A DNA stretch of 39,408 bases from Gammaproteobacteria bacterium (lineage in GTDB: Bacteria; Pseudomonadota; Gammaproteobacteria; Nevskiales; Nevskiaceae): positions 1-39,408 of the forward strand of contig JAHZLQ010000035.1 in assembly GCA_022599775.1 (NCBI GenBank), in the 5' to 3' direction. A model generated the notes under the pieces. The model was not told where the DNA came from, did not search any database, and was given only the letters and a program-made list of their open reading frames with translations. This document shows positions 8,254 to 18,644 of the stretch, piece after piece. The translations under genes and the position numbers were made by a program. Positions within the stretch are counted from its first letter, which is position 1. Every line of letters starts with the position of its first letter.

Positions 8254-11200
8254 TCATTCTCCGCCGTCGATGCGATTCACCTGCGGATTGTCCCAGCTCC
8301 CGGTGAGGCGATAGCTGAGCTGGCTGGCCTGATCCAGCGGCTTGTCGAGCAGTTCCTGCGCCAGCAGCGCGATCACGGCCGCCGCAGGGCCACCCAGCAA
8401 GGCCGCCCCCAGCGTAACCCCGCCGGACACATCGGGAAACAAGGTGACCCGCTGATCATAGTCGCGGGCGGCCAGGCCGATATCGCCACGCATCTCGATC
8501 CGCACCGAGGGCGCTTCGATGTCGAGGTCCGAAGTATGCGCCACGCCGTCGCCGAGATCGAAATTGCCGTCGATGCGATCGAAGGCCAGCCCCTTGCCGA
8601 CCACATCTCCGAAGTTGAGCGTGAGGCGGCGCGGTAGCGCGTAGAAGCTGAACAGGCCGAGCACGCGCCCGGCGCCGGGTTCGACGGTGCGCATGCGACC
8701 GCGCTCAGCCTGCAACGAAACCGTGCCGCTGGCCTGCGCCAGGCTCAGACCCTCGCCCGCCGAATCCCATGAGAGCTGCCCCTTGATGTTCGCCTGGCGG
8801 GCTTCGAGATTGGCCGCGTAGCCGAAAGCGGTCAGCGCGTCGGCGATCTGCGAGCTCTTGATGTCGAAACCCAGACCGGCCTGCGAGGTGTCGCCGGCAC
8901 GGGTCCACTGGCCCTGCACCTGTGCCTGCAGAACCGGCGCATCGCTGCTGAACCGGTCGACCTTCTGGCCTTCCGGCAGGCGCGAGGTCTGCAAGACGAC
9001 ATGACCCAGGCCGATCCGGTTGAACGTGAGTGCGGCAACATCGACATCGAAGGTGGGGATCGTGGTGGGATCGAGCGGCTCATGGTCGCGCGTGAAATCC
9101 GGCGTCGGTGCTTCCTCGGCGCGCGCCTCGTCATCACCTTCGGCGCCCTCATCGGGTGTGCTAGTCACCACCAGGTGATCGAAGCGCGCCGTCATCACGC
9201 CTTGCTGATCGCTCGGATAGTTCAGGCTGCCGGCGGCCTGTTCGCTATCAAACTGCAACGCCCAGCCCTCGTCGTCGTGCAGGGCCCGTACCTGAGCGTC
9301 CCGCACCCGGAAACTACCGAAACGGATCGCAGCGACCGCCACGTCCAGTCGCGGATCGGGAATCGGCATGTCGCCATCGCCGGGTTCGTAGATCTGACCC
9401 CAGCCGCGAACATCGACGGAATCGACGCGCCCACCGACGAAGATTCCGGGTTCCGGCGTCTCCGGCGGCGCACCCCCAAACCAAATCTGCAAATAGTCCA
9501 GACGGTTCCTGGGCTGCGCCAGCGTGGCCGACAACAGATCGAAACCCGGATCCTCGCGCACGGCGCCAACACGGCCGCGAACGCTCAGCAACTCGGCAAG
9601 CTGGGCCTCGAAAAGCACACCTTCGCTGTCGTCCGGGCTCAGCGAGATCGTCAGTGGACCGGACTGGCCGGCGGGGCGATACAAGGGCTCCGGCAACTCG
9701 ATCGTGGTGCCTTCCAGATCGGAGCGCAGGACGAAAGGCTGGGTTTGCTCGACACCCAGGCGGGTGCCGCCGCGCCAGTGAGAGCGACCACGAATCCTCG
9801 AACGTATCCACGGCGGCACGCGTTCCAGCAACACCGACTCGGCGCCCAGATCGAATTCGACCGACAGATCGGTGACGCCCGGCTCGGTCGGCTCCAGCGC
9901 GGCACTCAGCTCGATGTCCATCCAACGGCCGTGCAGGTCCTGCGCGCTGACGCCCGCGTTGTCGAACCGAACCTGCCCCTGAATCTCGGTGACGTCCTCG
10001 GGCAGACCGGTGACGCGCATCCGGCCCTCGTTGATGTCGATGGTGCCGGCCACTTCGGGTTCGGCACCGGCATCCAGCGGTACCTGCAGGCCCAGATCGA
10101 CCACGGTCGGACCGGCAGCATCGGTCTTGTCGAGCAGCGCCGACAGCCGCTCGCGCAGCGGCGTGCTGTCCAGCACCTGGTAGAAGCGTGCCGCATCACC
10201 GCTGATGCGTCCGTCGATCAGCAGCCGGCGTTCGGAGAAATCCTCGATACGCGCGCTCAGCTCTTCGAGCTTGAGCCCGCGCAGGCTGCCGCGATCACTT
10301 TTCACACTCAGGCCGTTGCCACGGAACGCGAGCGTGGCCTCCAGGCCGTCTGCCGTCGGCCAGTCCGGCAGAAACGCGAGCTGGCCGCCGGCCACCTGCA
10401 GGTCCAGTTGGAAGCCCTCGGGTACCCGCTTCTGGCCGATGTCCGAAAACGGCAGGTCCAGACGCAGTTCGCCGTCGACCACGCGACCGCCGCGAATCGC
10501 GCGATCCAGCCAGTCGCGCAGGCTGGCGTGCCACGCAATCGGCACCAGAGACTTCATCGGAACCACGTCATCGGTCTGCAGCGAGGTACGCAGTTTCAGC
10601 CGGGGCGTGGCGCGCTTTCCAGCGCTGGCGCCCGGCAACAGCAGCTCGCCTTCGCCGGCACCGGCCGCAGTCATCAACTGCCAGCTCAGCCCGTCCAGTC
10701 CGATGCGCCAGCCGCCATCGGCCGTTTGCGCCCAATCGAGGCGGCCGCTCAGGGAATCGACCGCGATCGAGTCCGCGAACAGGCTGGGCCAAGCAAACTC
10801 GGCCGGGGCCGGCTGCAATTGCAGCCGGCCACCACTGTCGTCTCCGCTGAGGGCGCCGGTGAGCCCGACAAAGCGGCGTTCACCGTCATCGACACCGGCG
10901 GCGGCCACCTCGGCGCGATAGCGATAACGCGGCGCGCCATCCCCCAGCGACAGGTTCATGACCAAGGAACGCAGATCGCCACGCAAACCGGCCAAGCGAT
11001 CAGCGCCACGATCCTTGTGCAGCACCGCGAACAGAGGTGCGAGGTCGTCGAGCCGTACGAAACCGAGATCGGCACGCCACTCGGTTTGCGTCCCATTGAC
11101 ACTGCGGCTGAGCCGCCCGCGCGTGACCGGCCAGGGGCCGTTGGGTCCACGCAGACGCAGGGATTGCAGGTCCAGCCCCCAGGTTTCGGGTCCGCGTTGC

Positions 11201-12117
11201 CACTGGCCCTCAAGGTGGATATCCGACAGTTTGGCGCCGCTGCCGTCGGCGCTGCGAGTTTCCAGGGATTCGAGGTCGAGCGCGGCGCTCAACTGATCGA
11301 ATCCACCCTGCTGATTGGTGGACCCGCTGAAGCTGAGCACCGGCGCGCCCACCGCTAGACCGGCGCCGTCCTTGATCCAAGGTCGCAGCACATCACCCAG
11401 CTGGAGGTCGCCGGCGCTGGCCTCGGCGTCGAACTGCCATTGCGCCGGGCGATTCAAGGGGCCATCGAGATGAAGCTGGACTTGCAGATCGCGGCCGATG
11501 TCGGCCGGCATCTGCATCCGCAGCAGCAGATCGCTGGCGGTTTCGCCGATCTGCAGATCGGCTTCGCGCAGTTCGAAGCCGCGCGCGCTCTGGCCGAACC
11601 ACTGCTCGTTGCTGACCTCGACCACGCAGCCCGCCAGGCGCACGCGCTTGAAGCGCGCAAGCTCGTCGAGCAGCTTCTGCACTTCGACGCCGCCACTGCC
11701 CCGGCTTTCGAGACCGGACACGATCCAATGGCCGTCCGGCTGACGCTCCACAGCCAGTTGCAGGCCCGTAAGCGACAGATAGCGCGGTGTCACATCGCCG
11801 TGCATCAGACGCCACAGGCTGGTCCCGATCACCATCTCGCCGATGCGGACCGCCGGCTGTTCCGGGTCGGCGGCACTCATCACCACCAGGCGGTCGAGAT
11901 CCAGCACCGGCGACAGCCCGCGCCAATACAGATTCATTTCGCCGATGCGAATGTCGTAACCGGTGATCTCGCCGATCTTGCGTTCCAGGTCGTCGCGATA
12001 GCCCGGCAGCAGCAACACCGCGCCGCGGAACAGACCGGTGACGACGGCGGCAAGCACGATCAGGCCGGCGACCGTGCTGATCGTCCAGGTCCAGAGCCGG
12101 CGGCGGCTTTGCTTCAC
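8254..12117 (-). CDS. yhdP: YhdP, AsmA-like envelope lipid-transport protein
   Basis: This 1287-residue protein (E. coli YhdP is 1266) has one N-terminal membrane anchor at about residues 10-33 (TISTVAGLIVLAAVVTGLF) and a very long periplasmic part rich in beta-strands, as in the AsmA/TamB/YhdP proteins that bridge the two membranes. YhdP, with TamB and YdbH, moves phospholipids to the outer membrane. The C-terminal AsmA-like region (NFDLGDGVAHTSDLDIEAPS and GDIGLAARDYDQ) is well conserved, followed by LAQELLDKPLDQASQLSYRLTG. The gene lies between rng (59-bp gap) and the nitrilase gene. No frame damage is seen over its 3.9 kb. Confidence 0.93.
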   Translation of the reverse strand: MKQSRRRLWTWTISTVAGLIVLAAVVTGLFRGAVLLLPGYRDDLERKIGEITGYDIRIGEMNLYWRGLSPVLDLDRLVVMSAADPEQPAVRIGEMVIGTSLWRLMHGDVTPRYLSLTGLQLAVERQPDGHWIVSGLESRGSGGVEVQKLLDELARFKRVRLAGCVVEVSNEQWFGQSARGFELREADLQIGETASDLLLRMQMPADIGRDLQVQLHLDGPLNRPAQWQFDAEASAGDLQLGDVLRPWIKDGAGLAVGAPVLSFSGSTNQQGGFDQLSAALDLESLETRSADGSGAKLSDIHLEGQWQRGPETWGLDLQSLRLRGPNGPWPVTRGRLSRSVNGTQTEWRADLGFVRLDDLAPLFAVLHKDRGADRLAGLRGDLRSLVMNLSLGDGAPRYRYRAEVAAAGVDDGERRFVGLTGALSGDDSGGRLQLQPAPAEFAWPSLFADSIAVDSLSGRLDWAQTADGGWRIGLDGLSWQLMTAAGAGEGELLLPGASAGKRATPRLKLRTSLQTDDVVPMKSLVPIAWHASLRDWLDRAIRGGRVVDGELRLDLPFSDIGQKRVPEGFQLDLQVAGGQLAFLPDWPTADGLEATLAFRGNGLSVKSDRGSLRGLKLEELSARIEDFSERRLLIDGRISGDAARFYQVLDSTPLRERLSALLDKTDAAGPTVVDLGLQVPLDAGAEPEVAGTIDINEGRMRVTGLPEDVTEIQGQVRFDNAGVSAQDLHGRWMDIELSAALEPTEPGVTDLSVEFDLGAESVLLERVPPWIRSRIRGRSHWRGGTRLGVEQTQPFVLRSDLEGTTIELPEPLYRPAGQSGPLTISLSPDDSEGVLFEAQLAELLSVRGRVGAVREDPGFDLLSATLAQPRNRLDYLQIWFGGAPPETPEPGIFVGGRVDSVDVRGWGQIYEPGDGDMPIPDPRLDVAVAAIRFGSFRVRDAQVRALHDDEGWALQFDSEQAAGSLNYPSDQQGVMTARFDHLVVTSTPDEGAEGDDEARAEEAPTPDFTRDHEPLDPTTIPTFDVDVAALTFNRIGLGHVVLQTSRLPEGQKVDRFSSDAPVLQAQVQGQWTRAGDTSQAGLGFDIKSSQIADALTAFGYAANLEARQANIKGQLSWDSAGEGLSLAQASGTVSLQAERGRMRTVEPGAGRVLGLFSFYALPRRLTLNFGDVVGKGLAFDRIDGNFDLGDGVAHTSDLDIEAPSVRIEMRGDIGLAARDYDQRVTLFPDVSGGVTLGAALLGGPAAAVIALLAQELLDKPLDQASQLSYRLTGSWDNPQVNRIDGGE

Positions 12118-12176
12118 GGAGCGCTACCGGTTCCCGAACGCGGTCCGCTTCGGCACATTACCGCGTCGTACGACAT

Positions 12177-13642
<1,466 letters not shown>

Positions 13643-13646
<4 letters not shown>

Positions 13647-14242
13647 GGCGAATTCGGGGGCGTAGTCGGAGGCTGGGTGGAAAGGCTCAGGGAGTCCAGC
13701 AGCGCGGCGGTCTCGAACAGCGGCAAACCCACCACACCACTGTAACTGCCCTTGATCGACCGTACCCAACGCGCGGCATAGCCCTGAATCGCGTAGGCGC
13801 CAGCCTTGCCGAGCGGTTCGCCGGTTTCGGCATAGGCCATCGCCGCTGCCTCGGAAATCGGACCGAACTCGACGGTAGTGACGGACAGCGCGGTGCGCAA
13901 CTCGCCGCCGTGCACGATCGCGACAGCGCTGCACACCTGATGCTCGCGCGCCGACAGCCGCAGCAGCATTTGCGCGGCATGCTCGGGATTCGGCGGCTTG
14001 CCCAGTATCTCGCCGTCGACCGAGACGTCCGTGTCTGCCCCCAGCACCACCGATTCGGTACCTGCACGGATGGCGCCGGCGCGCGCCTTGGCGGCGGCGA
14101 CGGACACCGCGTACTCGATCGGAGACTGGCCCGGGCGCGGCACTTCCGGAACATCCACGTCGAGAACGGCAAAGTCCACGCCGAGCTGGCGCAACAACGC
14201 CTGTCGGCGTGGCGACTTGGATGCGAGTAGGACTTTGGTCAT
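13643..14242 (-). CDS. maf: Maf-type nucleoside triphosphate pyrophosphatase (YhdE-like)
   Basis: Maf proteins hydrolyse non-canonical or excess nucleoside triphosphates to monophosphates. The order maf-rng and the motif DTDVSVDGEILGKP point to the YhdE group, which prefers dTTP and UTP, and not to the YceF group (m7GTP). The N-terminal ASKSPRRQALLRQ motif is present at residues 6-18, and GAYAIQGYAA with SIKGSYSGVVGLPL near the C-terminus. The ATG at 14242 places this motif as usual; an in-frame ATG 39 bp upstream adds an Arg-rich stretch lacking conserved sequence. This is the first gene of the operon through to tldD. Confidence 0.93.
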
Positions 14243-14312
14243 GACGTCATCGGGCGGCGCACGGCGCGTCGCAGCGTTCATGACAGCGTAACAAGTTGCG
14301 AAGGCGCGTGCC

Positions 14313-14377
14313 GCGTGACGCCGACCTACCCTCGCCCGCTGGCGGGGGAAGGGGGACCGCTCGCGAATGCGAGCGGT
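14313..14377. repeat. Dispersed repeat half-unit plus hairpin upstream of maf
   Basis: GCGTGACGCCGACCTACCCT (from 14314) runs into CGCCCGCTGGCGGGGGAAGG, which closely resembles a unit at 37587-37626. It is followed by a perfect hairpin, ACCGCTCGC / GAAT / GCGAGCGGT (14356-14377). The rest of the msrA-maf gap (to 14460) has a second, looser inverted repeat around GCCATGCCGC and GCGGGGCATGGC. These may end the msrA transcript. Confidence 0.55.
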
Positions 14378-14460
14378 GGGTCAGTGGAACGGCCATGCCG
14401 CAGGCGATTCATTCTGCGGGGTTCCGCTTGGCGGGGCATGGCGTTAGAAGCGGGGCATGA

Positions 14461-15078
14461 CTACGGCTCGCCCCAGATTTCCTCAAGGCGCTGATCGCGT
14501 CCGCAGTTCCAGCGGTAGAACTTGTAGCGAACCGCGTTTTTCTTGTAGTAATCCTGGTGATAGTCCTCCGCCTCGTAGAACGGTCCGGCCTGGCTGATCT
14601 CGGTTTCGATGCGTGCGAAACGACCACTGGCCTGCAGCGCCTTGAGACTGTCCTCGGCAATCTGCTTCTGCTCGGCGTCCTCATAGAAGATCGCGCTGCG
14701 GTACTGACGACCGTGATCGCAGAACTGCTGATCCTTGACCGTGGGGTCGATGGTCCGCCAGAAATGCTGCACGAGTTCCGGATAGCTGATTTCGTCGGGG
14801 TGATAGCTCACGCGCACCGCCTCGGCGTGCCCGGTTGCACCGGCGCTCACCTGCTTGTAACTCGGATTCCTGACGTCACCGCCAATGTAGCCGGACACTG
14901 CCTCGACCACGCCATCGAGCTTCTCGAAGTCCGACTCCGTGCACCAAAAGCAGCCGCCGGCAAAGATCGCCGTCGCCGTCGCCTCCCTGGCAATGCCCGG
15001 CACCGCCATCAGCGTCACCGCCAGGCTCGCCAGGGCAATGCCGGCGAAGCGGCGCACCCGGCCCGGGCGCAGGTTCAT
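14461..15078 (-). CDS. msrA: Exported peptide-methionine (S)-S-oxide reductase MsrA
   Basis: MsrA reduces the S form of methionine sulphoxide in proteins. The 205-residue product starts with a signal-like hydrophobic stretch (FAGIALASLAVTLMAVPGIA). The catalytic motif GGCFWC follows at about residue 43, then NPSYKQVSAGATGHAEAV, and a C-terminal FYRWNCGRDQRLEEIWG. The signal implies a periplasmic enzyme. The ATG overlaps the msrB stop as ATGA, so the two form a coupled unit repairing both stereoisomers outside the cytoplasm. Electrons may come from the DsbD-like protein encoded at 18645, but this link is inferred. Confidence 0.93.
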   Translation of the reverse strand: MNLRPGRVRRFAGIALASLAVTLMAVPGIAREATATAIFAGGCFWCTESDFEKLDGVVEAVSGYIGGDVRNPSYKQVSAGATGHAEAVRVSYHPDEISYPELVQHFWRTIDPTVKDQQFCDHGRQYRSAIFYEDAEQKQIAEDSLKALQASGRFARIETEISQAGPFYEAEDYHQDYYKKNAVRYKFYRWNCGRDQRLEEIWGEP

Positions 15079-15599
15079 GAGCGCAGGTCCGGCAGCGTCT
15101 CGCCGTCCGGCACGAACTGCAAGGCCAGGCCGTTGTTGCAGTAACGCAGCCCGGTGGGTTTGGGGCCGTCTTCGAACAGATGACCCTGATGCCCACCGCA
15201 GCGCGCGCAGTGGTATTCGGTACGCGGCCACACCAGCTTGAAATCGCGCTTGGTGTCCACCGCATCCGGCAGCGTGTCGTAGAAGCTGGGCCAACCGGTA
15301 CCGCTTTCGAACTTGAAGCGGGCGTCGAACAGCGGCAGGTAGCAGGCGGCGCAGATGAAGGTGCCGTCCCGCTTTTCCTTGTTCAGCGGGCTGGTGCCGG
15401 CGCGCTCGGTGGCTTCCTTGAAAAGTACCTCGTAACGCTCGGGCTCGAGCAGCTGTTTCCACTCGGCCTTGGGTTTGTCGATGGGCGTCATGTCGCCGGT
15501 CCTCGGGGTTGCGGGTTGGGATGTGTCGTCAGCGCGAGCCGGGGCAATACCGACGATAAAGCCCGCGCCGAGGACTCCCAGGAAATTTCTGCGGTCCAT
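15075..15599 (-). CDS. msrB: Exported peptide-methionine (R)-S-oxide reductase MsrB
   Basis: MsrB reduces the R form of methionine sulphoxide. The 174-residue protein opens with MDRRNFLGVLGAGFIVGIAP, a twin-arginine-type signal ahead of a hydrophobic stretch, so Tat export is likely. The zinc cysteines are in ICAACYLP and HCARCGGHQGH, and the catalytic Cys is in LRYCNNGLAL, where most relatives have RYCVN. It is first in an ATGA-overlapping pair with msrA. Upstream to 15715 is a 116-bp gap holding the probable promoter; I saw no clear operator there. Confidence 0.93.
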   Translation of the reverse strand: MDRRNFLGVLGAGFIVGIAPARADDTSQPATPRTGDMTPIDKPKAEWKQLLEPERYEVLFKEATERAGTSPLNKEKRDGTFICAACYLPLFDARFKFESGTGWPSFYDTLPDAVDTKRDFKLVWPRTEYHCARCGGHQGHLFEDGPKPTGLRYCNNGLALQFVPDGETLPDLRS

Positions 15600-15715
15600 G
15601 ATGCGTCCTCTTCGGGTTTCAAGTACATCTACGCATTAGAACCGGATACGGACGCAGTGTTGCGGTCCAAGCGTCCGTGTTTTGTGTCGGCACTACCAGT
15701 CGTGTCGATGACGAA

Positions 15716-16087
15716 TCACTGCCGCCAGGCGGCGAACGCCAGACAGATCCAGCCGGCAATCATCGCCAGACCGCCGAATGGCGTGACCGCACCGAGCACG
15801 CGAATACCGGACAGCGCCAGCGCGTAAAGACTGCCTGAGAAGACCACGATTCCGGCAATGAACAGGCAGGCCGCCACGCTCAGCAAGGTCGACGGGCGCT
15901 GTGCAGCAAACAGCCCCACGACCAGCAGCGCGAACACATGATAGAACTGATATTCGACGCCGGTACGCCAGACTGCGAGCAGTTCCGGCTCCAGGCGCGT
16001 GCGCAGGGCATGGGCGCCGAAGGCGCCGACGATGACCGCCAGCGCACCGAGCGCGGCGGCCAGCGTCAATATCGTGCGTGGACTCAT
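15716..16087 (-). CDS. DUF423 membrane protein
   Basis: The 123-residue protein has four hydrophobic segments, starting LTLAAALGALAVIVGAFGAH, with the family signature GAFGAHALR near residues 22-30. The TGVEYQFYHVFALLVVG segment and C-terminal GAVTPFGGLAMIAGWICLA are also characteristic. DUF423 proteins (YgdD-like) are small inner-membrane proteins of unknown role. The start ATG overlaps the stop of the upstream dehydrogenase-like gene as ATGA, so the two are co-translated. Confidence 0.9.
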   Translation of the reverse strand: MSPRTILTLAAALGALAVIVGAFGAHALRTRLEPELLAVWRTGVEYQFYHVFALLVVGLFAAQRPSTLLSVAACLFIAGIVVFSGSLYALALSGIRVLGAVTPFGGLAMIAGWICLAFAAWRQ

Positions 16088-17292
16088 GCGACCACCTTGC
16101 TTTCGCTGGACACGACTTCGAAGCTGATCCCGGCGCGCTGCAGGCGAACGATCAGCGCATCCCCCATCGCAGCGGCCGTGGTGAGCTGACCCGCCCGGTC
16201 CGGCAACTCGTCGAAAGCCAGGCACAGGGCTGATTCGGCGAGCATCTTCGAAGTTTCGCCATAACCGGGATCGCCACCGCGCACGTCCACCGCCACGCGC
16301 GTCTTCGCCGCGTCCTTGGCTTCACCGAAGAAACGCACACGAAACCAGCCCTTGGCGCGCTGCTCGGGCGAAGGGCCGTCTCCGGATTTTCGCTTGGACA
16401 GCAACCAGTCGCGGCTCGGTCCGAACTGCGCGGCGACGAACACGGCGCCCGCCCCACCGATCAGCGCAGCGACGGAGTGCAGTTTCTTGACCTGCACGAA
16501 ATGCGCGTAGCGAAAGTCCGGCCCGTAGCGGTCCAACGCGCGCGCCGATCGCTTGACGATCTGCGGGTCCACGGACGGAAACGGTACCACCCAGGTATCG
16601 AGTTCGTGATTGAACTGCACGCCGCCGCCAGCATCGCCGACACGACGTTTGGACTCGGGGTCGCGCTCACGCGCCACCCGCGCCTGCCGTACCTTGGAAT
16701 AGTCGCGCATGCGCGAGAAGGCATGAATCGCCGAATGATAGGTGCCGCTGGAGAAGGTGCCGCCAGCGCGCACGTAGCCGCGCACCGTCAGCGGCACATC
16801 TGGCGGCAATTGCTGCACCGTGTAATAGGCGCCGAGGTCGTGCGGAATGCTGTCGAAACCGCAGCAATGCACGAGTCGCGCGCCGGACTTGAGCGCGGTG
16901 TCCTGGTGGCGCAACCACATGGTGTCGACGAATTCCGGTTCACCGGTGAGATCCACGTAGTCGGTGCCGGCTTCGGCGCAGGCGGCCACCAGGGTTTCGC
17001 CGTAAAGGATGTACGGACCGACCGTGGTGATGATCACACGCGCCGATTCGGCCAGTGCGCGCATGCCGCCGGCATCATTGATGTCGGCATCCAGCAGCGG
17101 CAGCTCGGCGCATTGCGGGTCGATGGCGGCCAAGGATTCGCGCACCGCGGCCAGCTTGGCCGGATTGCGCCCCGCCAGCGCCCAGCGCAGGTCCTTGCCG
17201 CCCTCGCGCGCCAGGTATTCGGCCGTGAGGCGGCCGGTGAATCCGGTGGCGCCGAACAGGATGATGTCGTAGTCGCGGTGGGTGTTCTTCAT
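16084..17292 (-). CDS. Saccharopine-dehydrogenase-like NAD(P)-binding reductase
   Basis: The 402-residue protein has an N-terminal Rossmann motif, DIILFGATGFTGRLTAEYLA, and matches the saccharopine dehydrogenase NADP-binding family, including the trans-acting enoyl reductase group. Further conserved pieces are TTVGPYILYGETLVAACAEA, TDYVDLTGEPEFVD, and the CCGFDSIPHDLGA stretch near residue 150. Substrates in this group are mostly unknown in Gram-negative bacteria; a lipid or lysine-related reaction is possible. The second ATG (17292) was chosen because AAAGGAA lies 8 bp before it; an ATG 18 bp upstream is less well placed. The gene is upstream of, and overlaps, the DUF423 gene, and 14 bp downstream of cysC. 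Confidence 0.82.
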   Translation of the reverse strand: MKNTHRDYDIILFGATGFTGRLTAEYLAREGGKDLRWALAGRNPAKLAAVRESLAAIDPQCAELPLLDADINDAGGMRALAESARVIITTVGPYILYGETLVAACAEAGTDYVDLTGEPEFVDTMWLRHQDTALKSGARLVHCCGFDSIPHDLGAYYTVQQLPPDVPLTVRGYVRAGGTFSSGTYHSAIHAFSRMRDYSKVRQARVARERDPESKRRVGDAGGGVQFNHELDTWVVPFPSVDPQIVKRSARALDRYGPDFRYAHFVQVKKLHSVAALIGGAGAVFVAAQFGPSRDWLLSKRKSGDGPSPEQRAKGWFRVRFFGEAKDAAKTRVAVDVRGGDPGYGETSKMLAESALCLAFDELPDRAGQLTTAAAMGDALIVRLQRAGISFEVVSSESKVVA

Positions 17293-17306
17293 GTTTCGCG
17301 TTCCTT

Positions 17307-17846
17307 TCAAAGCAGTCCATCAAGGCGCGGCAGACGCAGGATGCAGTGCACCGCCTCGTCCACCGTCAGCCGGCTGGTATCGATCGAGGCCTGCGGACTC
17401 AGTGGCGCCTCGTACGGATCGTCGACGCCGGTGAAGCCCTTGATCTCGCCGCGCCGTGCGCGCCGATAGAGTCCCTTGGGATCGCGCGCTTCGCAGACCT
17501 GAGGCGGCGTCGACATGTGAATCTCGTAGAAACGGCCGACCCCCTGCACGCGTTCGCGCGCATCGTCGCGCGCGCCGCGATAGGGCGCAATCACCGCGCA
17601 GATGCAGATGCCGCCGTGACGTGTGACTTCGGTGGCGACATAGCCGATCCGGCGCACGTTCAGCTCGCGGTCGGCGCGGGTGAAGGTCAAGCCGGACGAC
17701 AGCATTTCGCGCACCACGTCGCCGTCGAGTATCGTCGAACGGCGCCCGCATTCGCGTTCGAGATGCTTCTGCAGCGCAGCCGCGACAGTGGACTTGCCGG
17801 CACCCGGCAATCCGGTCAGGAACAGGGTGAAACCCGATGCAGGCAT
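17307..17846 (-). CDS. cysC: Adenylylsulfate kinase
   Basis: CysC phosphorylates adenylylsulphate (APS) to PAPS in sulphate activation. The 179-residue product has the Walker A motif GLPGAGKS at residues 13-20, the DGDVVRE segment, and the FYEIHMSTPPQVCEARDPKGLYRRARRGEI region with GFTGVDDPYEAP, all diagnostic. It stands without cysD/cysN; the next gene downstream, 14 bp away, encodes the saccharopine-dehydrogenase-like protein, so the two are probably co-transcribed. PAPS could serve assimilation or sulphotransferases; the context does not say which. Confidence 0.93.
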   Translation of the reverse strand: MPASGFTLFLTGLPGAGKSTVAAALQKHLERECGRRSTILDGDVVREMLSSGLTFTRADRELNVRRIGYVATEVTRHGGICICAVIAPYRGARDDARERVQGVGRFYEIHMSTPPQVCEARDPKGLYRRARRGEIKGFTGVDDPYEAPLSPQASIDTSRLTVDEAVHCILRLPRLDGLL

Positions 17847-17923
17847 AAACGCGGAACCGTATCAGTAGGTAGTCGACCGATTATCGCAGTGCGCGGCAAT
17901 GCGTGTCGGAAGCCCCGATCCGC

Positions 17924-18565
17924 TCAGTTGAGAAAACCGCGCTGACCGTTCTGCACGTCCGTCACCCGCCCATTCTCCAGCGTGACCTCGCGTTGCAGGT
18001 AACTGGAGCCGAAATCGTAAAGCCAGCGCTCGCGATAAACCTGCTGCACGGTCCAGTCGCGCGGGCCGCCTGGATAGGCGTGGTGGTATCGATGCTCGCG
18101 TGACGGGGCCAGCAACTGCGTCGCCTCCTGCGCATCCGGCTCGCCGCAGCGCGCGAGCAGACGGTATTTGGACACGCCCTCGACGATGTCGGCGGGTTGG
18201 CAGTTGGCGCCGCGGCGCGTCGAGAAACCGTAGCCGTCGCTGTCGATGCGGCTCAGACGGCCGTTCGAGAAATGAAGAATCCGCAGCAATTGGTTGGCGC
18301 CGAAGTTGTAGGTCCACTCCTCGTCGTCGGCCACGATCCGACCCCGCACTTGATAGCTCCAGACGTCGCGATAGTCCGGCTCGCCGCAGACCGCCTCGAC
18401 TTCGAGCGCACGTGCGCCGGTGGAGACGATGCGCGAGCCGCAACGCAGGCTGTCTGCGGCCATCGTCGGCACCGGCAGCAGCACGGCCAGACACAGGGCC
18501 GCCAGCCACAGGCAACACGCGTTCGGGCATGGAATGGCAACGGCGCCCCGGACGCCATCTTGCAA
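17924..18565 (-). CDS. DUF2845 secreted protein
   Basis: A hydrophobic signal region (CLWLAALCLAVLLPVPTMAA) leads into a mature part with two copies of a pattern joining a cysteine to a C-G-E-P motif: LRCGSRIVSTG...AVCGEPDYRD and VSKYRLLARCGEPDAQE. This repeated arrangement fits DUF2845. Each copy is followed by a WxYxFG segment and a strand (LLRILHFSNGRLSRID and LQREVTLENGRVTDVQNG). The role is unknown; the cysteines suggest a disulphide-bonded periplasmic protein. The start is uncertain: no ATG is well placed, and I used a TTG at 18565. The next upstream ATG in frame would run into the divergent dsbD-like gene. Confidence 0.72.
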   Translation of the reverse strand: MQDGVRGAVAIPCPNACCLWLAALCLAVLLPVPTMAADSLRCGSRIVSTGARALEVEAVCGEPDYRDVWSYQVRGRIVADDEEWTYNFGANQLLRILHFSNGRLSRIDSDGYGFSTRRGANCQPADIVEGVSKYRLLARCGEPDAQEATQLLAPSREHRYHHAYPGGPRDWTVQQVYRERWLYDFGSSYLQREVTLENGRVTDVQNGQRGFLN

Positions 18566-18644
18566 GCGAACTCGAACCGGTAGACTTTCGCGAAACTTAA
18601 CCGCACTTTCGCGGTCACTGATGCATCCTGGAAGAAGCACGCAC

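Noticed and set aside
9001-11358. 785-codon open frame on the plus strand
   Set aside because: It lies wholly opposite yhdP, has no recognisable domain, and is typical of the long antisense frames produced by high-GC genes.
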